A stretch of DNA of 6,595 nucleotides from the NCBI GenBank assembly GCA_007119405.1, contig SKPT01000236.1, forward strand, positions 1-6,595. Reading direction: 5' to 3'. The position numbers and the translations under genes are program-made. Source of the DNA: Phycisphaeraceae bacterium (GTDB lineage Bacteria; Planctomycetota; Phycisphaerae; Phycisphaerales; Phycisphaeraceae). Under the pieces are notes generated by a model. The model had not been told where the DNA came from. It did not search any database and saw nothing but the letters and a program-made list of their open reading frames with translations. Shown one piece after another: positions 1 through 4,612 of this stretch (positions are counted from its first letter, which is position 1; every line of letters starts with the position of its first letter).

Positions 1-70
1 CGGGGGCGGCGAGGGCGAGGGTCAGGCTCACCAGCAGGACGATGCATCGCGTGGGGGTGGTGCAGGCCAT
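1..70 (-). CDS. N-terminus of an exported or membrane protein (partial)
   Basis: Only the first 23 codons lie in the window; the gene continues past position 1. It starts at an ATG on the minus strand (CAT at 68-70), preceded by a GGAG Shine-Dalgarno (77-80) six bases upstream. The translation begins MACTTPTRC and runs into the hydrophobic stretch IVLLVSLTLALAAP, which has the form of a Sec signal peptide or a first membrane helix: a short polar region with one Arg, then a hydrophobic core of leucine, valine and alanine. It lies 102 bases downstream of the PEP-CTERM gene on the same strand, so the two may be co-transcribed. The function cannot be told from this fragment. Confidence 0.6.
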   Translation of the reverse strand, partial: MACTTPTRCIVLLVSLTLALAAP

Positions 71-129
71 GTCTGTCTCCTGGGCCAGGGCGTGGTCGGC
101 TGTGGGGGCGGTGGGCGCGGCGATCGCGC

Positions 130-154
130 GGGCCGGGGCGGTGGGGGGCGGGGG
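130..154 (+). other. G-run cluster, potential G-quadruplex
   Basis: The plus strand has four G runs (3, 4, 6 and 5 long) separated by linkers of 1-4 bases, which fits the canonical G3+N1-7 quadruplex pattern. It lies in the 102-base gap between the PEP-CTERM gene and the partial exported-protein gene. G runs are common by chance at this GC content, so a function is only a possibility. I see no other signal in 81-172 apart from the Shine-Dalgarno of the partial gene. Confidence 0.3.
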
Positions 155-172
155 ATGGTCGTACGCCGTCAG

Positions 173-793
173 TCAGCGTCGGCCTGGGGCGCGGCGTCCG
201 CGTCGCAGCAGGGCCAGGGCGCCGGCGGCGAGCATGAGCGTGGCGGTGGTGGGCTCGGGGACGAAGCCGGTTTGCCCGTCGAAGTTGGTCGGGGCGTTGA
301 GGACGATGCCGTCGTCGACGTGCAGGGCGTACAGGCCGTCGGTGGGCAGGTCGCCCGGGCCGTAGCTGAACTGGTTGATGATGCCGAAGCCGTCGGCCTG
401 GAAGGTGATGGTGTCGCCGGTCAGGTCCATGAAGCCATCGGGCAGGGTGTAGTCGGGGGCCACAGCCCCGTCGTGGGCGGCGAAGGCGGCGGTGGCCACG
501 AGCACGGCGCGATTGGTGGTGTTCCAGTCATCGAGGTCGCTGCCGAAGTTGAATTGCTGGCTGTTGCTGGTCAACTGCGCCAGGCTGAACTGGTCCTCGT
601 ACGGCACGCCGGTGTTGCGGAGCTGGACGTACTGCATGTCGCCGGTGGGGTCGGAGTAGATCTCCTCGATGAACCACTCGTGGACGATGGCCTGGGCGTC
701 CGGGGCCAGCGCCAACGGCGTGGCGACGGCCGCAACCATCACCAACGGCATCAGGAAGCGGAACTTGAGATGAGTCGATCCGTTAATGTTCAT
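173..793 (-). CDS. Exported PEP-CTERM sorting-domain protein, function unknown
   Basis: This is a 206-residue exported protein. I chose the ATG at 791-793 because GGAGGG (complement of 799-804) sits five bases upstream and the signal peptide then begins at once; the reading frame is open further upstream, but that adds 22 residues before the signal. Residues 1-35 form a signal peptide with a hydrophobic core at 14-30 and a likely cleavage after AQA (35). Residues 36-177 are a mature domain rich in Asp, Thr and aromatic residues, with patches such as NRAVLVAT (94-101) and LPTDGLYAL (149-157). From memory, these resemble an uncharacterised exported family seen in proteobacteria and planctomycetes. 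The C-terminus is a complete PEP-CTERM signal: VPEP at 178-181, a hydrophobic segment at about 184-196 and a basic tail RRGRRAPGRR. Such signals direct exosortase-dependent sorting to the cell surface. No catalytic motif is visible. Confidence 0.88.
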   Translation of the reverse strand: MNINGSTHLKFRFLMPLVMVAAVATPLALAPDAQAIVHEWFIEEIYSDPTGDMQYVQLRNTGVPYEDQFSLAQLTSNSQQFNFGSDLDDWNTTNRAVLVATAAFAAHDGAVAPDYTLPDGFMDLTGDTITFQADGFGIINQFSYGPGDLPTDGLYALHVDDGIVLNAPTNFDGQTGFVPEPTTATLMLAAGALALLRRGRRAPGRR

Positions 794-953
794 ATTTTCC
801 CTCCAAAGTGGCGCAACTGCACCAAGGTGACGAGCGCAACGGAGCGGCGCGTGCCTCAACCTGCATATGTGCGGGCACCGGCGTGGCCTTGCAGCCGGCG
901 GTGATTTATCCCGCCCCGGGTCATTTCCGAAATAACGATGCCACGGCCGGAGC

Positions 954-1316
954 CTACGCCTCGGCGGGCCGCTCGCCGCGCTCGACGCTGATCGTCGAGC
1001 GGATGCCGCCGCGGCCGCGCCAGTCGGTGCGCAGCAGCATCCAGCGCGGGGCCATGGCGGCGGCGAGGTCGTCGGCGATGCGGTTCGTCACCGCCTCGTA
1101 GAAGATGCCCTCGTTGCGGTAGGCCTGGAGGTAGAGCTTGAGGCTCTTGAGCTCGACGCAGCGGCCGGCGGGCACGTAGCGCAGCGTCACGCTGCCGAAG
1201 TCGGGGTGCCCGGTCTTCGGGCAAACACTGGTGAACTCCTCGGCCACGTGCTCGATGACGTAAACGCGGTCGGGGGCGGGGTTGTCGAAGCACTCGAGCA
1301 GGGACGGGTCGGCCAT
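954..1316 (-). CDS. queF: NADPH-dependent 7-cyano-7-deazaguanine (preQ0) reductase QueF
   Basis: QueF reduces the nitrile of preQ0 to the amine preQ1 in the cytoplasm, a step on the way to the queuosine tRNA modification. The 120-residue protein is a short unimodular (YkvM-type) form. [12 protein letters not shown] (30-41) holds the thioimide-forming Cys32 and the general acid Asp39, seven residues apart as in Bacillus subtilis QueF (Cys55, Asp62). The QueF motif ELKSLKLY is at 55-62, and Glu74 in the segment RNEGIFYE matches the substrate-binding Glu97 of the B. subtilis enzyme by spacing. RGG at 102-104 matches the conserved C-terminal glycine motif. The ATG (CAT at 1314-1316) has no Shine-Dalgarno: a run of C and the AT-rich heptamer array lie directly upstream. 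It is divergent from atpC. No other queuosine gene is in the window. Confidence 0.95.
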   Translation of the reverse strand: MADPSLLECFDNPAPDRVYVIEHVAEEFTSVCPKTGHPDFGSVTLRYVPAGRCVELKSLKLYLQAYRNEGIFYEAVTNRIADDLAAAMAPRWMLLRTDWRGRGGIRSTISVERGERPAEA

Positions 1317-1328
1317 GGGGGGAGTTTA

Positions 1329-1380
1329 ATTCAGAATTCAGAATGCAGAATGCAGAATGCAGAATGCAGGAGGCAGAAAT
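1329..1380. repeat. AT-rich heptamer tandem array (CAGAATG units)
   Basis: On the plus strand the units are CAGAATT (1332-1338), four exact CAGAATG copies (1339-1366) and two degenerate ones, CAGGAGG (1367-1373) and CAGAAAT (1374-1380). The array is much more AT-rich than its surroundings. Read on the minus strand it runs TTCTGCATTCTGCATT... to TTCTGAATT and ends 14 bases before the queF ATG. The same sequence in the same orientation relative to the gene ends at the start of rodA (4582-4609). I infer that both belong to one dispersed repeat family. Confidence 0.8.
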
Positions 1381-1446
1381 GAGGGTGCCGGGCTCGGCGG
1401 AAGTCCCGCCCTTCGCCCACGGACTCGCTCAGGATGGGCGTTAACA

Positions 1447-1479
1447 GGGGGCGTGGCGGGGGTGTGGCGGGGGTGGTAT
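1447..1479 (+). repeat. 11-bp G-rich tandem repeat upstream of atpC
   Basis: GGGGGCGTGGC (1447-1457) is followed by GGGGGTGTGGC (1458-1468), which differs at one base, and by a diverged third unit GGGGGTGGTAT (1469-1479). The G5 runs are therefore exactly 11 bases apart. The repeat covers the place where a -35 element would be expected and runs into the extended -10 element. Confidence 0.6.
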
Positions 1480-1482
1480 GAT
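1474..1482 (+). promoter_or_regulatory. Extended -10 promoter element of atpC
   Basis: TGGTATGAT has the TG-N-TATRAT form of an extended -10 box; TATGAT differs from TATAAT at one base. No TTGACA-like -35 is visible 17 bases upstream, where the sequence is G-rich repeat; extended -10 promoters can work without one. Transcription would start near 1488-1490, downstream of the ATG codons at 1478 and 1481, which supports the later TTG as the atpC start. Confidence 0.45.
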
Positions 1483-1495
1483 GCTTGATTCAGCG

Positions 1496-1502
1496 AAAGG
1501 AG
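1496..1502 (+). promoter_or_regulatory. Shine-Dalgarno deciding the atpC TTG start
   Basis: AAAGGAG lies eight bases before the TTG at 1511, which is good spacing. No comparable site precedes the ATG codons at 1478 or 1481, where the upstream sequence is the G-rich repeat. Confidence 0.6.
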
Positions 1503-1510
1503 CGTGCGCT

Positions 1511-1912
1511 TTGCCCGGCAACTTCCTCTGCACCGTGATCACCCCCGAGCAGCAACTGTTCGAGCAGGAGGTCCGCCACGTGGCCATCCCGGCGTGGGAC
1601 GGGCAGATCGGCCTGCTGCGCGACCGGGCCCCGCTGCTGGCGCGGCTGGGCTACGGGGTGATGGACCTGGAGCTGGCATCGGGCCAGCGGCAGCGGTATT
1701 TCGTCGGCGGCGGGTTCGCCCAGATGCGCGGCAACGAGCTGGCTGTGCTCACCGACGAGGCCACGCCCCTGGCCGAGCTCGACGAGGAGCAGGCCGAGCA
1801 GCACCTCAAGGCCGTGCTGTCGCGCGGCGTGACGGAGAAGGACCCGGCCCGGCATGAGCGGGACGTGCAGCGGGCACGCGGGATGCTCGCGGCGGCGCGG
1901 CGGGCGAAGTGA
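1511..1912 (+). CDS. atpC: F-type ATP synthase epsilon subunit
   Basis: AtpC is the central-stalk subunit of the F1 sector of ATP synthase. It couples rotor to catalytic head and can inhibit ATP hydrolysis through its C-terminal helices. From the TTG at 1511 the protein has 133 residues, the usual family length. Residues 1-85 form the beta-sandwich domain: FLCTVITPEQQLF (5-17) is the family opening, and IPAWDGQIGLL (26-36) with APLLARLGYG (40-49) is the signature segment. Residues 91-133 are charged and helical, so the two-helix C-terminal domain is present. The TTG is preferred because of AAAGGAG at 1496-1502; an ATG at 1478 would add 11 residues but lies within the likely -10 element. The gene is solitary: no atpD or other ATP synthase gene adjoins it, with divergent queF upstream and mrdA 288 bases downstream. 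Confidence 0.93.
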   Translation: MPGNFLCTVITPEQQLFEQEVRHVAIPAWDGQIGLLRDRAPLLARLGYGVMDLELASGQRQRYFVGGGFAQMRGNELAVLTDEATPLAELDEEQAEQHLKAVLSRGVTEKDPARHERDVQRARGMLAAARRAK

Positions 1913-1950
1913 GGCGGCCAGGGCCGGGGCGGGCTCGTCCGTGGCGTTCG

Positions 1951-1976
1951 GCGGTTTCGCGAAGCCGCAAGCGGCT
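1951..1976 (+). terminator. Overlapping hairpins after atpC, possible terminator
   Basis: Two hairpins share the sequence GCCGC and exclude each other: GCGGTTTCGCGAAGCCGC (1951-1968, stem with one G-T pair) and AGCCGCAAGCGGCT (1963-1976, perfect six-base arms). They begin 39 bases after the atpC stop. No T tract follows, so intrinsic termination is doubtful; transcript-end protection or a dispersed palindromic repeat are alternatives. Confidence 0.35.
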
Positions 1977-1986
1977 GGGTGGGCGG

Positions 1987-2084
1987 CGTTTCAACCTCAC
2001 TTGCGAAACGGACCGATAACGAGGCTATGCACCCGTGTGCGCGGGTGGTGTTTGTGGTGCGCCCACGCGTCGCTCGAGGCGACG
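1987..2084 (+). other. Intergenic cluster of three short hairpins
   Basis: The 288-base atpC-mrdA gap (1913-2200) has no convincing gene. Besides the hairpins at 1951-1976 and 2107-2168 it holds three short perfect stems: CGTTTC/GAAACG (1987-1992 with 2005-2010), CACCCG/CGGGTG (2030-2035 with 2042-2047) and CGTCGC/GCGACG (2068-2073 with 2079-2084), the last followed by the palindrome GCTATAGC (2085-2092). The row of hairpins suggests either a structured leader of mrdA or accumulated palindromic repeats. I could not match it to a known riboswitch, and no good promoter is evident. Confidence 0.4.
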
Positions 2085-2106
2085 GCTATAGCGCTCTCAC
2101 CCAATC

Positions 2107-2168
2107 CGTAGCATTTGGGTGCCACTGACAAGCGGAGTCCGCGGAGCTTGTCAGTGGCACCCGCTACG
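2107..2168 (+). repeat. Long bulged inverted repeat upstream of mrdA
   Basis: A perfect 17-bp inverted repeat, GGGTGCCACTGACAAGC (2117-2133) with its complement at 2146-2162, encloses a 12-base loop. The stem resumes outside a four-base left-hand bulge (ATTT, 2113-2116) as CGTAGC (2107-2112) pairing with GCTACG (2163-2168), giving 23 base pairs. It ends 32 bases before the mrdA ATG. Its right arm shares the 13-mer CAGTGGCACCCGC (2152-2164) with the element between mrdA and rodA (4535-4547). It may be a dispersed planctomycete palindrome, an mRNA leader structure or a terminator lacking a T tract. Confidence 0.75.
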
Positions 2169-2200
2169 ACTGGCTCGAAGGCGCTCCAACGGTGGATCCC

Positions 2201-4453
2201 ATGCGTCGCCTGCTGCGTCGGCACATCCCGAGCATGTTCCACCGCCGTCTGGCGCTGCTGTTGCTGCTGGCGGCGGGGCTGTCGCTGGCGCTGGCGGCGC
2301 AGGCGGCGCGGATGTCGGTGGGTGATGCCCACGCCGAGCGCCTCGCCCAGGCCGAGCGCGCCCTGCGCAGCACCGAGCTGATCCCGACGGTGCGCGGCCG
2401 AATCCTGGACCGGCACGGACGGGAGCTGGCGATCGACGCGCCGGGCTACGACGTGGCGGTGGACTACCGCGTGCTCACGGGCCAGTGGGCGTACGACCGG
2501 GCGCTGGCGGCGGCGCGGCGGGCGAACCGCGAGGCGTGGGGCGAGTTGAGCATCGAGCAGCGCGAGGCCCTGATCGCCGTGGAGCGCCGCCCGTTCGACG
2601 AGCAGCGGGAGGAGCTGCGGCGGCGCCTGGCGGAGCTGGGCGGGATCAAGCCGGTGGAGCTGGTCGAGCGGGCGGATCGCGTGGTGGCGCGCGTCCATCG
2701 CGAGGCGAACTATTTGTGGGCGCACTGGCACGCGCGTCGGCAGGCGGAGCTCAACGAGTCGGTGCCCTATGCCGAGGTGATCCAGCCGATCGCCGCCCAG
2801 CGCGAGGCGCACTCGCTGCTGTACGACGTCGACCCGCCGGTGCGTGCGGCGGTGCGGCGGCACCTGGCCGACGCGGCGCGGGGCGGGGACATGGCCATCT
2901 GGCGCGAGGTGGAGCTGCGCCGGCCCAAGCACCGGCGCTACCCGCTCGAAGCGATCACCGTCACGCTGGACCGGAGCCACCTGCCCGGGCACCTGCGCAG
3001 CGACGAGCCGATGCCGGTGACGGTCGAGGGCGTGGGCATTCACCTGATCGGGATGATGCGCCCGGCGTGGCGTGAGGACATCGGCGCCCGGCCGCTGCGC
3101 ATGCACGGGGCGGACCGCGACCTGGGCGGGTATCGCGACGGCGACCAGGTGGGGCGCACGGGCGTGGAGCGGGCGCTGGAAACAACGCTGCGCGGCACGC
3201 GGGGGCAGATCGTCCAGCACCTGGACTCCGGGCGGGAGCAGCGCGTCGAGCCGGTTCCGGGCCGCGACGCGACCCTGGCGATCGACATCGAGCTCCAGGC
3301 GAAGGTCCAGGCGATTCTCGACCCGAGCTTCGGCCTGATGCGGGTCCAGCCGTGGCACAACCCGCCGGACGAGGATGAGCAGACCACCCAGCCGCGGCTG
3401 GGTCAGGAGCTGCACGGGGCGGCGGTGGTGCTGGACGTGGAGACGGGCGAGCTGCTGACCGCGGCGACGGCGCCGGGCTACAGCCGCGAGCAGCATCGGC
3501 AGGACCCGGCCTCGGTCTGGCGCGACGCGGCGCGCATGCCGCACCTGAACCGGGCGATGGCCCGGCCGTACGACCCCGGATCGACGCTCAAGGCGCTGAC
3601 ATGGGTGGCCGCGGCGCGGGAGCGCGTGGTGGGCCTGGACGAGCCGATCGAGTGCCGCGGGGTGTACGACCCGAATCGGCCCAACGAGCTGCGCTGCTGG
3701 ATCCATCACCTGGGCGGACAGCACGGCTCGCTGGACCCAGCGGCGGCGATGGCGCGGAGCTGCAACATCTACTTCTACGAGCTCGGCCGACGTTTGGGCC
3801 CGCAGCGGATCACGGCCTGGCTTGGGGCGTTCGGGCTGGGCGAGCACGCGGTCGCGGGGCTGGCGGAGCAGACCGCCGGGCGCGTGCGGGAGGCGAGCCG
3901 GCTCGCCTACAGCGACACCATGATGCTCGGCATCGGGCAGGGGCCGGTGTCCTGGACGCCGCTGCACGCCGCCGCGGCGTACGCGGCGCTGGCACGCGGC
4001 GGGGAGTATCTCGCGCCGCGCCTCGTGCTCGACCCGGCGGAGGAGGCCCGCCCGCGGCGACACCTGGGGCTGGACCCGACGTCGCTCGACGTGCTCATGC
4101 AGGGCCTGGACGACGCGGTCAACGCCTCACACGGCACGGGCTACGCCATCCCCATGCCCGATGGCACGCGGCATCGCATCTTCAACATCGACGGGGCCCG
4201 CGTGCTGGGCAAATCGGGCACGGCCCAGACCGCGCCGACAAGGCAGCCGACGAGCGACGACGGCATCCCGCGCGGCGGCGACCCGATCATCCGCAGCGGC
4301 AACCACGCGTGGTTCGTGGCGTTGCTCCAGCCCGACGGCGCCCCCCGGCCGCGCTATGCCGTGGCCGTCGTGGTCGAGCATGGCGACAGCGGCGGCCGCG
4401 TCGCGGGGCCGGTGGCCGCGGAGGTGATGCGCGCGATCATGGCCAGGCATTGA
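2201..4453 (+). CDS. mrdA: Penicillin-binding protein 2, peptidoglycan D,D-transpeptidase
   Basis: MrdA is the class B penicillin-binding protein of the elongation machinery; it crosslinks peptidoglycan strands made by RodA at the outer face of the inner membrane. From the ATG at 2201 (GGTGG five bases upstream) it has 750 residues; an in-frame GTG at 2192 and ATG at 2234 are alternatives. There is one N-terminal membrane anchor (about 17-35). VRGRILDRHGRELA (65-78) opens the dimerisation/pedestal region and GRTGVE starts at 318. The transpeptidase domain has all three motifs: S461-T-L-K, S520-C-N and K671-S-G-T. It is longer than E. coli PBP2 (about 633 residues), partly through a charged, apparently helical stretch at about 95-240 in the pedestal and a linker near 380-400. 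rodA follows on the same strand after a repeat element. No mreC or mreD precedes it. Confidence 0.95.
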   Translation: MRRLLRRHIPSMFHRRLALLLLLAAGLSLALAAQAARMSVGDAHAERLAQAERALRSTELIPTVRGRILDRHGRELAIDAPGYDVAVDYRVLTGQWAYDRALAAARRANREAWGELSIEQREALIAVERRPFDEQREELRRRLAELGGIKPVELVERADRVVARVHREANYLWAHWHARRQAELNESVPYAEVIQPIAAQREAHSLLYDVDPPVRAAVRRHLADAARGGDMAIWREVELRRPKHRRYPLEAITVTLDRSHLPGHLRSDEPMPVTVEGVGIHLIGMMRPAWREDIGARPLRMHGADRDLGGYRDGDQVGRTGVERALETTLRGTRGQIVQHLDSGREQRVEPVPGRDATLAIDIELQAKVQAILDPSFGLMRVQPWHNPPDEDEQTTQPRLGQELHGAAVVLDVETGELLTAATAPGYSREQHRQDPASVWRDAARMPHLNRAMARPYDPGSTLKALTWVAAARERVVGLDEPIECRGVYDPNRPNELRCWIHHLGGQHGSLDPAAAMARSCNIYFYELGRRLGPQRITAWLGAFGLGEHAVAGLAEQTAGRVREASRLAYSDTMMLGIGQGPVSWTPLHAAAAYAALARGGEYLAPRLVLDPAEEARPRRHLGLDPTSLDVLMQGLDDAVNASHGTGYAIPMPDGTRHRIFNIDGARVLGKSGTAQTAPTRQPTSDDGIPRGGDPIIRSGNHAWFVALLQPDGAPRPRYAVAVVVEHGDSGGRVAGPVAAEVMRAIMARH

Positions 4454-4611
4454 GCAATGCAGAATGCAGAAAGGGAAAGACAGGTGTGTGGGGCTCATGG
4501 GATCGGGCGGCCGAGGCACTGGCGGACAAGCCGCCAGTGGCACCCGCGGTCGAGGCACCCGTCGCCGAGGGAGCTTCTTTTCTGCATTCTGCATTCTGCA
4601 TTCTGAATTGA
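4454..4611. mobile_element. Small non-autonomous repeat element between mrdA and rodA
   Basis: This 158-base segment has terminal inverted repeats: GCAATGCAGAATGCAGAA at the left, and the complement of the right end reads TCAATTCAGAATGCAGAA, 16 of 18 identical. Within them AATGCAGAATGCAGAAA (4456-4472) is perfectly complementary to 4579-4595, and G-U pairs would extend the stem in RNA. ATTGA flanks it at 4449-4453 and 4612-4616, a possible 5-bp target duplication; a further ATTGA at 4607-4611 makes the right border uncertain. There is no coding capacity. The interior holds a hairpin (4517-4539). It resembles a MITE-like or palindromic repeat; the heptamer units match those at 1329-1380. Confidence 0.55.
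4517..4539 (+). repeat. Internal hairpin of the mrdA-rodA element
   Basis: CACTGGCGG (4517-4525) and CCGCCAGTG (4531-4539) are perfect nine-base arms around the loop ACAAG. The right arm runs into GGCACCCG, repeated directly at 4555-4562 after a short spacer. The core and its flank share CAGTGGCACCCGC and the ACAAGC string with the hairpin at 2107-2168, so the two are probably relatives. Confidence 0.6.
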
Positions 4612-4612
4612 A

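Noticed and set aside
92..904. Open frame of 270 codons on the plus strand over the PEP-CTERM gene
   Set aside because: It is a Gly/Val-rich shadow of the minus-strand gene, which has a Shine-Dalgarno, signal peptide and sorting signal.
1329..1380. Short direct repeats as a CRISPR array
   Set aside because: The units are seven bases long with no spacers, and no cas genes are nearby.
1396..1440. Stems GGCGG/CCGCC (1396-1410) and CGCCCA/TGGGCG (1414-1440) as an atpC attenuator
   Set aside because: The stems are only five and six bases, expected by chance at this GC content, and lie upstream of the likely transcription start.
2001..2031. TTGCGA with GCTATGC as a sigma-70 promoter for mrdA
   Set aside because: The -10 match at proper spacing is poor (about three of six bases), so it is not better than chance.
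2192..2200. GTG at 2192 as the mrdA start
   Set aside because: No Shine-Dalgarno precedes it, whereas the ATG at 2201 has GGTGG at a reasonable distance. The difference is three residues and cannot be settled from sequence alone.
1997..4063. Open frame of 688 codons on the minus strand over mrdA
   Set aside because: It lies antisense to a gene with all PBP2 motifs and is rich in Arg, His, Pro and Gln, as expected for a GC-rich shadow frame. No domain is recognisable.
3601..4611. Open frame of 336 codons on the plus strand ending before rodA
   Set aside because: It overlaps the mrdA transpeptidase domain in another frame and has a low-complexity Arg/Ala/Gly translation; there is no start signal.
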